Shown piece after piece: positions 8,740 through 18,353 of a stretch of 64,000 nt of DNA. The translations under genes and the position numbers were made by a program. Source of the stretch: Hyphomonas adhaerens MHS-3 (lineage in GTDB: Bacteria > Pseudomonadota > Alphaproteobacteria > Caulobacterales > Hyphomonadaceae). The DNA lies in the NCBI RefSeq assembly GCF_000685235.1, contig NZ_ARYH01000001.1, positions 1,798,001-1,862,000 on the forward strand, given 5' to 3'. The notes beneath the pieces are model-generated. The model made no database searches and was not told the origin of the DNA. It saw only the letters and a list, made by a program, of their open reading frames with translations. The number at the start of each line of letters is the position of its first letter. Position 1 is the first letter of the stretch.

Positions 8740-9450
8740 ATGAGACGCACCGAGAGACTTTTCCAGATCATCCAGATCCTGCGTCGGAAGAACCGTCCGG
8801 TGACGGGGCGCGAACTGGCAGAGGAGCTGGAGACCAGCCTGCGCACGCTTTACCGCGACATGGCCGAACTGATCGCGCAGCGCGTGCCGATCCGCGGGGA
8901 GGCAGGTACCGGCTATGTGCTGGATGCCGGATACGACATGCCGCCGCTTATGCTGACGACGGACGAACTGGAGGCTGCCGTGCTGGGCGCACGCTGGGTG
9001 GCAGCGCGCGGGGATGCCCGGCTGGTGCGCGGGGCGGAAGACCTGATTGCGAAATTGTCCACGGCGGTGCCGCTGGACCTGCAGCCCGTCATCATGGATT
9101 CAGGGCTCGTTCCGGTCAGCTTCCGGAAACGCCCGGAGGATTCCTTTGATGTGGCGCTTGTGCGTGAAGCCATCCGGACACAGAAGAAGCTGGATCTCGG
9201 TTATGCCGACGAAGCAGGAAACATCACCCGCCGCACCGTGTGGCCCTTCCTGATCGTCTATGCGGATCATATCCGCATGATGTGCGCCTGGTGCGAGCTG
9301 CGCGATGGCTTCCGCCACTTCCGCACTGACCGGGTGAAGCAGATCGACATGCTGGATGCGCGCTTTCCCGAACGGGTGGCGCGCCTGCGCAAACGCTGGG
9401 AGGCGGTGCGCGAAGCGGAACGTTGCCGCAAGGCTACTCGTCCAGATTGA
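8740..9450 (+). CDS. YafY-type HTH-WYL transcriptional regulator
   Basis: 236 residues. Residues 1-60 form an HTH_11 domain (RLFQIIQILRRKNRPVTGRELAEEL, then LRTLYRDMAEL). Residues from about 135 form a WYL-like ligand domain (RTQKKLDLGYADEAGN, RTVWPFLIVYADH, DGFRHFRTDRV). The family acts as ligand-responsive repressors or activators, often of a neighbouring gene; the divergent GST is the obvious candidate target. The 3' end overlaps the convergent GNAT gene by 17 nt. Confidence 0.9.
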   Translation: MRRTERLFQIIQILRRKNRPVTGRELAEELETSLRTLYRDMAELIAQRVPIRGEAGTGYVLDAGYDMPPLMLTTDELEAAVLGARWVAARGDARLVRGAEDLIAKLSTAVPLDLQPVIMDSGLVPVSFRKRPEDSFDVALVREAIRTQKKLDLGYADEAGNITRRTVWPFLIVYADHIRMMCAWCELRDGFRHFRTDRVKQIDMLDARFPERVARLRKRWEAVREAERCRKATRPD

Positions 9451-9904
9451 CGCGCATCTCGGTGATGTAGGGCGCGAAGCCGGCCTTCTCATAGGCGCGG
9501 ATCGCCGGCGCATTGGTCGAGTAGACCGTCAGGCGGATCTCGCTGAGGCCGTTCGCCTTTGCCCAGCCGGTGAGATAATCGATCAGCAGCTTGTTCAGGC
9601 CACGCCCGCGAAACTCCGGGCGGACGAACATGAAGCCCAGGAAGGCGTGGTATTCGTGCTGGATATAGTGCTTCGAACGCTGCCTGTGAGCATAGCCGGA
9701 GGCGACGATTTCGCCGTCAATCTCGACGACCGCGACCTCCGCATCATCGGAATCGATCAGCTCTCCGATATCATAATAGCTGATCGGGTCTGGTTTCAGC
9801 GTATGGTCATAGGGACGTTCAGCCGTGATGATGCCCTGTTCGAAATCCTTCAGGAGCGGCAGGTCTTCGCGGGTCGCGGACCGGATGGCCGGTGTGGCAG
9901 ACAT
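9434..9904 (-). CDS. GNAT family N-acetyltransferase
   Basis: 156 residues with the GNAT core: FMFVRPEFRGRGLNKLLIDYL gives the R-x-x-G-x-G/A acetyl-CoA loop (RGRGL), and the C-terminal AIRAYEKAGFAPY is the usual last helix and strand. The substrate cannot be read from sequence. The ATG at 9904 shares one base with the TGA of the upstream SDR gene (TGATG), so translation is probably coupled. A TTG at 9907 is an alternative start. Confidence 0.85.
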   Translation of the reverse strand: MSATPAIRSATREDLPLLKDFEQGIITAERPYDHTLKPDPISYYDIGELIDSDDAEVAVVEIDGEIVASGYAHRQRSKHYIQHEYHAFLGFMFVRPEFRGRGLNKLLIDYLTGWAKANGLSEIRLTVYSTNAPAIRAYEKAGFAPYITEMRVNLDE

Positions 9905-10620
9905 CAATGCGCGGCAGCGACTTCACGGTAGTTGATCAACTGGCCCGTCCGGGTCTCGTCCTTGCTGACCAGTTTGACCAGTTCGGCGGCCACATCATCT
10001 GCGGACGGAATGCTCATCGGATCTTCGCCCGGCATCGCATCGGCGCGCATCGCGGTACGGGTGCCGCCGGGATTGAAGAGGTTTGCGCGCAGGGACAGGT
10101 TTTCCTGTTCATCGGCCCAGCCGAGTACCATGGCTTCCAGCCCGGCCTTTGCGGCCTGGTAGGGGCCCCAGAATGCACGCGGATGGCGCGCTACGCCGGA
10201 GGTGACGAACACGGTGCGCGGGGCATCGGACTTGTGCAGCCATGGGCCGAGCGCGCGGATCAGGTGGAAATTCGCTGTCAGGTTCACCGCAATGGTTTCC
10301 TCGAAACTGCGCGGGCCGCAGGTCTCCAGCGGGCCCAGCGTGCCGAGAATGCCGGCATTCGCAACCAGCCCGTCGAGACGTCCGAACTTTTCGCCGATCA
10401 CCTTGCCCAGTGTTTCGATACCTTTGGTGTCTTTCAGGTCCATCGGCACCAGAACAGCTTCGCTGCCGATGGCGCGGATCTCGTCGTCGAGCTTTTCGAG
10501 CGCGAGTTTTGAGCGGGCAATGGCGATGACGACGTCACCCTGCCGGGCAAGGTGCAGGGCGGCGGACCGGCCAATGCCGCGCGAGGCGCCGGTAACGAGG
10601 ATGAGACGGGGCTGAGTCAT
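9904..10620 (-). CDS. Short-chain dehydrogenase/reductase
   Basis: 238 residues, classical SDR. The NAD(P) motif TGASRGIG is at 10-17, NAG at about 88-90, and the catalytic set is S141, Y154 and K158 (YQAAK). The residue region after beta-2 (AIARSKLALEKL) has an arginine, which in this family often favours NADP(H). Substrate unknown. It begins 21 bp after purF and is coupled to the GNAT gene, so it probably ends the long minus-strand transcript that starts near alr. Confidence 0.9.
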   Translation of the reverse strand: MTQPRLILVTGASRGIGRSAALHLARQGDVVIAIARSKLALEKLDDEIRAIGSEAVLVPMDLKDTKGIETLGKVIGEKFGRLDGLVANAGILGTLGPLETCGPRSFEETIAVNLTANFHLIRALGPWLHKSDAPRTVFVTSGVARHPRAFWGPYQAAKAGLEAMVLGWADEQENLSLRANLFNPGGTRTAMRADAMPGEDPMSIPSADDVAAELVKLVSKDETRTGQLINYREVAAAH

Positions 10621-10641
10621 GCAGCGCGTCTAGCGCAGGGC

Positions 10642-12093
10642 TTACGCGTCGTCCAGCAGGGAGAGCTGACGCTCCTTGTCGCTCTCGTCATGCTCGTAAT
10701 CGACCAGCGGAGTCGGGTATTCGCCCGTGAAGCAGTGGTCTGCGAACTGCGGCATCATGTTGTTGCGCACCGGTTCGCCAATCGCACTGTAGAGGCCGGG
10801 AACCGACAGGAAGCCAAGTGAGTTTACCTTCAGCTCACGCACCATTTCCTCATGGGTGTGGATTGCGGCGAACAGTTCGGACTTCGCGGCCATGTCGATC
10901 CCGTAGAAATCCGGGTTGATGATCGGCGGGCTGGCGGAGCGGAAATGGATTTCCTTGGCGCCGGCCTCCTTGACCATCTGGACAATCTTTTTCGACGTGT
11001 TGCCGCGGACGATGGAGTCATCCACCAGCACGACGCGCTTGCCTTCCAGCACGGCCTTGTTCGGGCTGTGTTTCTTGGAGATCGCGCTCTGGCGGCCGGT
11101 CTGGGTCGGCTGGATGAAGGTCCGGCCCACATAATGGTTCCGGATAATGCCCATCTGGAAGGGGATGCCGGACGCTTCGGAGAAGCCGAGTGCGGCCGGC
11201 ACGCCGGAATCCGGCACCGGCACGATGACATCCGCGTCGCACGGGGTTTCGGCGGCCAGCTGGTGGCCCATGCGGCGGCGCACTTCATAAACAGAGCGGC
11301 CCTGAACGATACTGTCAGGGCGCGCAAAGTAGACATATTCGAAGATACAGGGACTGGCCGGACGGGCCTGGGCGAAGCGATGGGATTCGATCCCCTTGTC
11401 GGAAATGACGACGACTTCGCCATTTTCCACTTCGCGCACGAATTCGGCGCCGATAATGTCCAGCGCGCAGGTTTCCGACGCGAGCACATAGGCATCGCCA
11501 AGGCGTCCGAGAACCAGCGGGCGAAGGCCCACCGGGTCACGCGCACCGACCAGTTTCTTGCCGGTCAGGCCGACCAGGGCGTAACCGCCTTCGACCTTCT
11601 GCAGCGCGTCGATCAGGCGCTCAAGGAAACGGGGGCGGCTGGACCGGGCAACGAGATGAAGGATCACCTCGGTGTCCATGGTCGACTGGAAAATCGAGCC
11701 GTCCTGCACCAGCTGGTGGCGCAGTTCGCGGGCATTGGTCAGATTGCCATTGTGCGCCATGGCAAAGCCGCCGCCGGCAAGGTCGGCAAAGATCGGCTGG
11801 ATGTTGCGAAGCATCGGCCGGCCCTGCGTCGAATACCGGTTGTGGCCGATCGCGGCATGGCCCGGCAGGCGCGCGCGAAGGTCGCCGCCGAAATGTTCGC
11901 CCACCATGCCCATATGGCGTTCGGAGGGGAAACGCTTGCCGTCGAATGAGGTAATTCCGCAGGCTTCCTGTCCGCGGTGCTGCAATGCGTGCAGGCCGAG
12001 CGCGGTGAGAAGGCTGGCTTCGTGATTTCCGAAAATACCGAAGACGCCACACTCTTCGCGGGGCTTGTCGTCATCGTGATCAAAGTGGACCAT
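10642..12093 (-). CDS. purF: Amidophosphoribosyltransferase
   Basis: 483 residues. The catalytic cysteine is C15 (REECGVFGIFG), exposed after removal of a short N-terminal propeptide as in Bacillus-type PurF enzymes. The Ntn-glutaminase motifs GHNRYSTQG and AHNGNLTNA and the PRPP loop VVLVDDSIVRGNTSKK are intact. It makes phosphoribosylamine from PRPP and glutamine, the first step of purine synthesis. It follows cvpA by 39 bp, the classical cvpA-purF neighbourhood. Confidence 0.97.
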   Translation of the reverse strand: MVHFDHDDDKPREECGVFGIFGNHEASLLTALGLHALQHRGQEACGITSFDGKRFPSERHMGMVGEHFGGDLRARLPGHAAIGHNRYSTQGRPMLRNIQPIFADLAGGGFAMAHNGNLTNARELRHQLVQDGSIFQSTMDTEVILHLVARSSRPRFLERLIDALQKVEGGYALVGLTGKKLVGARDPVGLRPLVLGRLGDAYVLASETCALDIIGAEFVREVENGEVVVISDKGIESHRFAQARPASPCIFEYVYFARPDSIVQGRSVYEVRRRMGHQLAAETPCDADVIVPVPDSGVPAALGFSEASGIPFQMGIIRNHYVGRTFIQPTQTGRQSAISKKHSPNKAVLEGKRVVLVDDSIVRGNTSKKIVQMVKEAGAKEIHFRSASPPIINPDFYGIDMAAKSELFAAIHTHEEMVRELKVNSLGFLSVPGLYSAIGEPVRNNMMPQFADHCFTGEYPTPLVDYEHDESDKERQLSLLDDA

Positions 12094-12132
12094 ACGACAG
12101 GCGCTCCTGAATGACAGACTTGCGACAAGGGC

Positions 12133-12678
12133 CTATTGCCCGTTTTCCTCTTCAGAGGAAAGGGGGGCTTGCACTTCTTTTCCCACCTTGGCTGCTTCAA
12201 TGTTCACAAAATCGGCCAGATTCCGCAGTGGCGGATAGGTCATTCCGTTCTGAATGAAGCTTGGAATCCGGCTTTGTTCGAGCACGAGACCCAGAAGGAC
12301 TACAAAGAAAACAAGGGCTACGAAGCCACGCAGCACGCCGAACACGGCGCCGGCCACATGGTCGAACATGCCGATGCCTTCGGCCCCATGGATGTTTTTG
12401 GAAAGTCGCTGCCCAATCCATGCAATCAGCACATAAACGATGATGAAGGCGACGATCAGGAGAATCACGTCCGCCGTCCAGGGCGCCAAGTTTGGCGGCA
12501 ACAGGGCGGAAAGATCATCATGGAAGAACACGCGGGCGTAATAGGCGGCGGCCAGTGCGCCGATAAATGCGCCGAGCGTGGCCAGTTCCCTGAGAAATCC
12601 ACGGGCAAACCCCATGATCCCTGAGATCACAATAACCGCCAGCGCGATTCCGTCGAAAGCTGTAATGGATTCAAGCAT
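12133..12678 (-). CDS. cvpA: CvpA family membrane protein
   Basis: 181 residues with four hydrophobic segments. The first is followed by GFARGFLRELATLGAFIGALAAAYYA, the conserved CvpA signature (G-x-x-RG-x-x-RE). CvpA is named for colicin V production but is a widespread inner-membrane protein tied to purF and to envelope stress tolerance. The last 30 residues are polar. Its start overlaps the radA stop by 8 nt. Confidence 0.93.
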   Translation of the reverse strand: MLESITAFDGIALAVIVISGIMGFARGFLRELATLGAFIGALAAAYYARVFFHDDLSALLPPNLAPWTADVILLIVAFIIVYVLIAWIGQRLSKNIHGAEGIGMFDHVAGAVFGVLRGFVALVFFVVLLGLVLEQSRIPSFIQNGMTYPPLRNLADFVNIEAAKVGKEVQAPLSSEEENGQ

Positions 12679-14053
12679 TCAGTGCGTCCGGGGCAAGCAA
12701 CTCCACAAGGTCGATAAGCCGTTTAATCGGCGTCACGGTCAAGCCATCCACTGCGGTCGGCGCGCCTTCCGGGACGAATGCGCGCTCGAATCCGAGCCGT
12801 TCGGCTTCCTTCAGGCGCTGTTCCATCCGGGCGACCGGGCGAACGGCGCCGGACAGGGCGACTTCGCCGAAGAAGACGCTGCGCTCCGGCGCAGGATTGG
12901 CGGATAGCGACGTGAGCAGGGCCGCGGCGGCCGAGAGGTCTCCGGCAGGCTCCATGATTCTGTAACCCCCGGCGACGGAGAGGTAGACATCCATCCCCGC
13001 CAGCGTGATGCCGCAGCGCGCTTCCAGCACGGCCAGCAGCATGGCGAGGCGGCTCGAATCCCAGCCGACCACGCTGCGCCGCGGCGTGCCGTAGGCGCTC
13101 TTGGCGACGAGCGCCTGCACTTCGGCCAGCACGGGACGGGAGCCTTCCATCGCGGCGAAGACTGCGGCGCCGCCTTCGCTCTCCCCGTCGGAACTGAGGA
13201 ACAGGGCCGAGGGCTCCTTGGCGGGGGCGAGGCCATATTGGTGCATTTCGAAAATGCCGATTTCGTCTGTCGGGCCGAACCGGTTTTTCACCGCGCGCAG
13301 GATCCGGAACTGGTGGCCGCGCTCGCCTTCAAAATAGAAGACGGCGTCGACCATATGCTCCACCACGCGGGGGCCGGCGATATTGCCTTCCTTGGTGACG
13401 TGGCCAACCAGGACGACAGCCGCGCCGGACTTCTTGGCCCAGCGAGTCAGTTCCTGCGCGCAGGCGCGGACCTGGGAGACAGAGCCGGGGGCGGCCTCCA
13501 GGCTGTCCGACCAGAGCGTCTGGATCGAGTCGATCACGACAAAGTCCGGTTCGGCAGCTTTTAGGGCCGTTATGATCTTGCGTAAGTCCGTTTCCGTCGC
13601 GAGCTGCACAGGGCTTTCAGCCACTTTGAGGCGCTTAGCGCGGTCCTGAATCTGTGGCGCGGCTTCCTCGCCGGAGACATAAACCGTCTTCAACCCATTG
13701 CGGGCAAGGCGCGCTGCGACCTGCAGCAGCAGGGTCGATTTGCCGATGCCGGGATCCCCGCCGATCAGCGTTGCGGAGGAGGGCACAATGCCGCCGCCGA
13801 ATACCCGGTCGAGCTCGTCGACCCCCATCACAATGCGGGCGGGCGCCTCGGCGGTGTCGTTCAGCGCAACGAATTCCACCTTGCTGGAGCGTTTCGTCCC
13901 CTTCTTCGGCGCGGCAAGGCCGCCCGGTACGCCGCCGGTGACTTCTTCCACCAGCGTGTTCCACTCTCCGCAGCCATTGCACTTGCCGCTCCACTTGGAG
14001 TGCACTTCCCCGCAGGACTGGCAGACAAAGGCGGTGGTTGCGATTTTGGCCAT
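12671..14053 (-). CDS. radA: DNA repair protein RadA
   Basis: 460 residues. The zinc finger cysteines are C11, C14, C25 and C28; Walker A GGDPGIGKS is at about 98-105; the RadA-specific KNRFG motif is at 256-260; the C-terminal Lon-protease-like domain carries SVAGGYRIMEP and FGEVALSGAVRPV. RadA is a branch-migration ATPase in recombination. No key motif is missing. It lies 39 bp downstream of mlaF. Confidence 0.97.
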   Translation of the reverse strand: MAKIATTAFVCQSCGEVHSKWSGKCNGCGEWNTLVEEVTGGVPGGLAAPKKGTKRSSKVEFVALNDTAEAPARIVMGVDELDRVFGGGIVPSSATLIGGDPGIGKSTLLLQVAARLARNGLKTVYVSGEEAAPQIQDRAKRLKVAESPVQLATETDLRKIITALKAAEPDFVVIDSIQTLWSDSLEAAPGSVSQVRACAQELTRWAKKSGAAVVLVGHVTKEGNIAGPRVVEHMVDAVFYFEGERGHQFRILRAVKNRFGPTDEIGIFEMHQYGLAPAKEPSALFLSSDGESEGGAAVFAAMEGSRPVLAEVQALVAKSAYGTPRRSVVGWDSSRLAMLLAVLEARCGITLAGMDVYLSVAGGYRIMEPAGDLSAAAALLTSLSANPAPERSVFFGEVALSGAVRPVARMEQRLKEAERLGFERAFVPEGAPTAVDGLTVTPIKRLIDLVELLAPDALNA

Positions 14054-14092
14054 ATGGTTTGGATAAGGGCGTTTGCCGGTTGGGGGAAGACC

Positions 14093-14857
14093 CTACAAAG
14101 CCGGCTGGATGGGGCCCTCGGCGCGTCCGTGTACGAACTGGTCGACATAGGCGTTGCCGCTGTCTTCCACTTCGGAAGCCTTGCCGCGCCAGATGATCTT
14201 GCCTTCGAACAACATGGCGACTTCGTCCGCAATCTTGCGGGCCGAGGCCATGTCGTGGGTGATGCTCACCGTGGCAGCGCCGAGGCCGCGGACCTGTTCG
14301 ATGATCAGGTCGTTGATGGCGTCCGCCGTGATCGGGTCGAGGCCTGTGGTCGGCTCATCGAAGAAAATGAGGTCCGGTTTGGAGATGATCGAGCGGGCGA
14401 GCGAAACGCGCTTTTGCATGCCGCCGGAGATCTCTGCCGGGTAAAGATCTGCCACATCGGCGCCGAGGCGGACCTTGCTGAGCGTTTCGATGGCGCGGTC
14501 CTTTGCCTTGGCACGGCTGACCACGCCGGAGTTCACGAGACGGAACGCGACATTCTCCCAGACGGTGAGGGAGTCGAACAGCGCACCGGACTGGAACAGC
14601 ATGCCGACACGTTCGCGCATGCGGGCGCGGGTCTTGCCCTTCGCCTGGGTCACATCCTCTCCATTGAACAGGATCTGTCCCGAATCCGGTGTCATCAGGC
14701 CGAGGGCGCTCTTCAGCATGACAGACTTGCCCGAACCGGAGCCGCCAATCACGACAAGGCTCTGGCCGGGGGCGACGTCCAGTGTCACCCCGCGCAGGAC
14801 GTGGTTCTTGCCGAAACGCTTCTCGACATTCTGCAGACTGAGAATTGGGGTCGTCAC
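14093..14857 (-). CDS. mlaF: MlaF-type lipid ABC transporter ATP-binding protein
   Basis: 254 residues. Walker A GGSGSGKS is at 38-45, the signature is SGGMQKR and Walker B is LIFFDEPTTGLDP. SGGMQKR with DEPTTGLDP is typical of the Mla/Ttg2/Mkl group, which energises phospholipid transport between the membranes. The start overlaps the mlaE stop by 4 nt (ATGA). No mlaD, mlaC or mlaB gene follows; radA does. Confidence 0.9.
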   Translation of the reverse strand: MTTPILSLQNVEKRFGKNHVLRGVTLDVAPGQSLVVIGGSGSGKSVMLKSALGLMTPDSGQILFNGEDVTQAKGKTRARMRERVGMLFQSGALFDSLTVWENVAFRLVNSGVVSRAKAKDRAIETLSKVRLGADVADLYPAEISGGMQKRVSLARSIISKPDLIFFDEPTTGLDPITADAINDLIIEQVRGLGAATVSITHDMASARKIADEVAMLFEGKIIWRGKASEVEDSGNAYVDQFVHGRAEGPIQPAL

Positions 14858-15666
14858 AGGCCAAACTCCACGAAGATGGTCGACATGACATAGTTGGCGG
14901 CAAGCACCAGCACGGCCGCGCCGACCATGGACAGCGTCGCGGCCCGGCCAACGCCCGTTGCCCCGGCCTTGGACTGGTCACCCTGATAGCATCCCATCAG
15001 CGCGATGATGCCGCCGAACACGAATGCCTTGATGATGCCGGTGAGCACATCGTTGCGGGTCATGAAATCCAGCGTGTTGCGCAGGTAGACCGTAGAGTCG
15101 AAGCCGAGGCCGAAGACCGAGACCAGCCAGCCGCCCATCACGCCGATAATGTCTGCCACCACGACCAGCATGGGCACGGCAATCAGCGCAGCGAGGAAGC
15201 GCGGCGCATAAAGGTAGCGATAGCGGGACGCTGAAAGGGATTCCAGCGCGTCGATCTGTTCGGTCACCCGCATGGCGCCGATCTCGGCGGCGATCCCGGC
15301 GGAGACCCGGCCAGCCAGCATCAGCGCCGTGATGCTGGCGCCCAGTTCGCGTGTGATGCCCAGGACAACAATGTTCGGCACGAATTGTTCGGCGCCGAAA
15401 CGGCCGCTGCCCTGATAGATGTTGAGTGCCAGCGCGGCGCCGATGAAGATCGCCGACATGCCGACCACCGGCAGGGAGTAGAACCCGATCTGGACGAATT
15501 GCTTCCAGATCTGTCCAAAATACCAGCGGGGCGAAAAGGCAGCCGCCTTCACCTGGGCCGAGAATGTGGCCAGCCGGCCGATCTCGGCAAAGAAGCCGAG
15601 GGTTGCTGAGCCGATCCAGGCCAGCGGATTGGGTATCCCGCGTTTACGGGTAGAGGCGTTCGACAC
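14854..15666 (-). CDS. mlaE: MlaE-type lipid ABC transporter permease
   Basis: About 270 residues if translation starts at the GTG at 15666, inside the end of alr. The MlaE hallmarks are present: GFYSLPVVGMSAIFIGAALAL, LGASITALMLAGRVSAGIAAEIGAMRVTEQIDAL and FVFGGIIALMGCYQGDQSKAGATGVG. The start is uncertain: an ATG at 15738 would overlap alr by 95 nt, while the GTG gives the usual family length. It pairs with MlaF to form the inner-membrane part of a phospholipid importer or exporter. Confidence 0.87.
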   Translation of the reverse strand: MSNASTRKRGIPNPLAWIGSATLGFFAEIGRLATFSAQVKAAAFSPRWYFGQIWKQFVQIGFYSLPVVGMSAIFIGAALALNIYQGSGRFGAEQFVPNIVVLGITRELGASITALMLAGRVSAGIAAEIGAMRVTEQIDALESLSASRYRYLYAPRFLAALIAVPMLVVVADIIGVMGGWLVSVFGLGFDSTVYLRNTLDFMTRNDVLTGIIKAFVFGGIIALMGCYQGDQSKAGATGVGRAATLSMVGAAVLVLAANYVMSTIFVEFGL

Positions 15667-16699
15667 GGGTCCCGATTCCTGTAAGTAATTCGTAGCCGAG
15701 TGTGTTGGCTCGCGCGGCCTGATCTTCGAGTTTGGCATGCGGACCAAGGAATTCAACGCGGCGGCCTGCTTTTGCCGCCCGCTGTGCTTTTGAAACATCA
15801 ATCGTGATCAGATCCATCGTCACCCGCCCGGTTACCGGACAGGGTGTGCCGTCGAGCCAGCCGATGAAACAGTTGGAGGCCGATCTCAGTATGCCGTCTG
15901 CGTAACCAAGTCCAACGGTTGCCAGCAGCATGTCCTGCTTGGCTGTAAACGTCGCGCCATACCCGACGGTTTCCCCCGCCTTGACCGGGAAAACGCTCAG
16001 GATCTCCGCTTCCAGCGTCACAGCGTGTTCGATCTGCACGCGGGCGGGCGGGGTGGAGCCGCCATAAAGGGCGATGCCGGGGCGGGTGAGCTGGAAACCA
16101 TAGTCACGGCCGAGATAACAGCCGGCGGAATTGGCAAGGCTTGCCGGCACGCCGGGGAAGGCGGCGGCGATCTCGCTAAAGGCGCCAAGCTGGGCGGCGT
16201 TCATTGCGTGGTCCGGGGTATCGGCGCAGGCCAGATGGCTCATCACCAGGACCGGTTTCAGGGCCCGCAAGGCGTCGCCTTCCGTCTCCAGCGCACTGGC
16301 GGGCAGGCCCAGCCGGTTCATGCCGGTGTCGAAATGCAGCGCGCAGGGCAGGTTCGCCGCATCGGCCCACAGCCTGATCTGCGCGTCGCTGTTCAGCACG
16401 GCGGTCAGGGCGTTTGCATGGAACAGGTGCATGGTCGAGGAGGCCGGACCGTTGAGAACGAAGATGGCCGGTTTGGCGCCGACCGCCTTGCGCACGATGG
16501 CGCCCTCTTCAGGATAGGCGACAAAGAAGGTTTCACACCCTGCCGCAGCGAGCGCTGCTGAGACACGTTCCGCGCCCAGGCCATAGGCATTCGCCTTTAC
16601 GACCGCCGCTGTGTCTGCCTTCGGGTTCAGCCCCGCCAGCGTCCGCCAGTTGGCGACGATATGGCTGAGGTGAACAGTGGCACGCGGCTCGGACGACAT
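15644..16699 (-). CDS. alr: Alanine racemase
   Basis: 351 residues from the ATG at 16699; a TTG at 16729 would add ten. The PLP lysine is K35 in VVKANAYGLG. The catalytic tyrosine region of the C-terminal barrel reads VGYGATFTAKQD, and the end LLTGIGTRVERLYP is the usual Alr tail. It makes D-alanine for peptidoglycan. It appears to open a six-gene minus-strand run to purF, with about 23 nt of overlap with mlaE. Confidence 0.95.
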   Translation of the reverse strand: MSSEPRATVHLSHIVANWRTLAGLNPKADTAAVVKANAYGLGAERVSAALAAAGCETFFVAYPEEGAIVRKAVGAKPAIFVLNGPASSTMHLFHANALTAVLNSDAQIRLWADAANLPCALHFDTGMNRLGLPASALETEGDALRALKPVLVMSHLACADTPDHAMNAAQLGAFSEIAAAFPGVPASLANSAGCYLGRDYGFQLTRPGIALYGGSTPPARVQIEHAVTLEAEILSVFPVKAGETVGYGATFTAKQDMLLATVGLGYADGILRSASNCFIGWLDGTPCPVTGRVTMDLITIDVSKAQRAAKAGRRVEFLGPHAKLEDQAARANTLGYELLTGIGTRVERLYP

Positions 16700-16755
16700 G
16701 ATTGCACGGGTTAATTGGCTTCTGCGCAATTGTCAGCCCGTCAAAGGCGGCACTT

Positions 16756-18207
16756 TCAGGCCTTTTGGCTATGGGCGAGCCAGGCAGAGCCTTTCATGTT
16801 CCAGACAGGGGTGAAGAAGACCATCCAGATGATCAGAGTGATCATGCCGCCCGCAGGCACGATGGCGATCTTCTCCGGCCCGAACAGGTCGACCAGGGCC
16901 CCCATCAGGAAAGCGCCGAACGGGGCGCCTGCCATGAAGCCCAGCTGATAGATCGACAGGACCCGGGCGAGCTTCTCTTTCGGGGCTGCGTCCTGCACGA
17001 TTGAGCGGCTCATGGCGATGGAGATGCCTGCGGCGAGCCCCCAGACAAAGACGATGGTGAGGAAGCCCCAGTGAGGGATTGGCCACATCATCAGAAGAAT
17101 ACTGACCGACGCCAGGAACTGCGCGATCAGCAATAAGCGCCCCTGCCGCTTGATACGCTTGAAGATCGAGAGAACGACGGACGAGACGAACGCGCCCATC
17201 CAGAACGTCACGAACATGTCCCGGATCCCATCCGGCCCGAAGCCGTAGACATCGCGGTTCACGATGGGCAGCACGACGAGGAAAGCGCCGATCACGAAGA
17301 TGCCGACACCGAACATCAGGGCCGTCATGGCCCAGAGCTTGCCGTCGGACCGGACGGCGTGGAACCCGTCGGCGATGTCGGCAAAGGCGCCCTGGATGCC
17401 CCGTCCGCTGCTGAGAAGCTGGCGCCCTTTGCCAAGCCAGAGTGCAAAAATGGCGCCGAGCGCGAGCACGGCGCCCTGAATGAAAAGAAGTTGTTCGGCC
17501 GGGATCGGGCCAATGCCGAACCCGCCCAGCCAGTCCGGCATCTTGGTCAGTTTGTCGGCATATCCGCCAATGATCAGGCCGCCGATCTGGGCGACGAACT
17601 GTGCCATCGTAGCCAGGGTCACGCCGAGTTGCAGGGTTACGCCGGACCCGACCCGGGCGCGGCGCTCGACCACTTCATTCACGATGGAGTCGCGGGCGGG
17701 CATCATGAAGGCACCGACCGTACCGATGGTCAGGCCGTAAGCGATCATGGCGGGATAGGTCAGCGTGCCTTTCCAGACAAAGGCTGCAAGGGCCAGGGCA
17801 GGGGCTGCCGCCATCAGGTGCAGCAGGATGAGCAGGCGTTTGCCGTCCGCCCGTTCGGCGACCACGCCCCCCAGCAACAGGAAGATCACGGACGGGCCAG
17901 ACAAGGCCATGTTGGCGAGGCCCAGTGCGAGGCCGTCCCGGTGCAGGTGATTAGGGTCGGTGATCAGGTAGGGGAACAGCACCATCTGCAGGCCGAACGC
18001 CATGAACCAGCTGCACTGAACGAGAAGATAAGCCGGCAACTCGATCTTGACGACACGGCGGACGCGGCGCGCCCGCCAATGCGTCGCCGTGGATAGCAGC
18101 GAAGCCCCGGCTGTCAGCGCTTCGCTGACGCCGCTGACCGGCGACGTGATGTCGTCCGCGCCTTCCTCGGAAATCTCGTCGGCAATGGATTCGGCTGGTT
18201 CTTCCAT
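16756..18207 (-). CDS. MFS transporter (12-TM exporter type)
   Basis: 483 residues. After a polar, acidic N-terminus of about 60 residues, there are about twelve hydrophobic segments in two six-helix halves with a central loop (WLGKGRQLLSSGRGIQGAFADIADGFHAVRSDGKL). This layout resembles the MFS_3/enterobactin-exporter-like group (EntS). No substrate can be named. The start is well set: GGGAGGATG lies immediately before the ATG at 18207. The long acidic N-terminus (EEPAESIADEISEEGADD) is unusual for the family. Confidence 0.82.
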   Translation of the reverse strand: MEEPAESIADEISEEGADDITSPVSGVSEALTAGASLLSTATHWRARRVRRVVKIELPAYLLVQCSWFMAFGLQMVLFPYLITDPNHLHRDGLALGLANMALSGPSVIFLLLGGVVAERADGKRLLILLHLMAAAPALALAAFVWKGTLTYPAMIAYGLTIGTVGAFMMPARDSIVNEVVERRARVGSGVTLQLGVTLATMAQFVAQIGGLIIGGYADKLTKMPDWLGGFGIGPIPAEQLLFIQGAVLALGAIFALWLGKGRQLLSSGRGIQGAFADIADGFHAVRSDGKLWAMTALMFGVGIFVIGAFLVVLPIVNRDVYGFGPDGIRDMFVTFWMGAFVSSVVLSIFKRIKRQGRLLLIAQFLASVSILLMMWPIPHWGFLTIVFVWGLAAGISIAMSRSIVQDAAPKEKLARVLSIYQLGFMAGAPFGAFLMGALVDLFGPEKIAIVPAGGMITLIIWMVFFTPVWNMKGSAWLAHSQKA

Positions 18208-18353
18208 TCATCCTCCCGCTCGGTGCGGGACATTAGGTAGGCCCGGCTGGGATGGAAAGCCCGCTTCGCCACAGAAACGCCGGGTTTCAACCAGTTGCGC
18301 TGCAGCGTTACGACCGGTAGCGTTAATGGACCTGCCGGTTTTCAGGGTGAACC

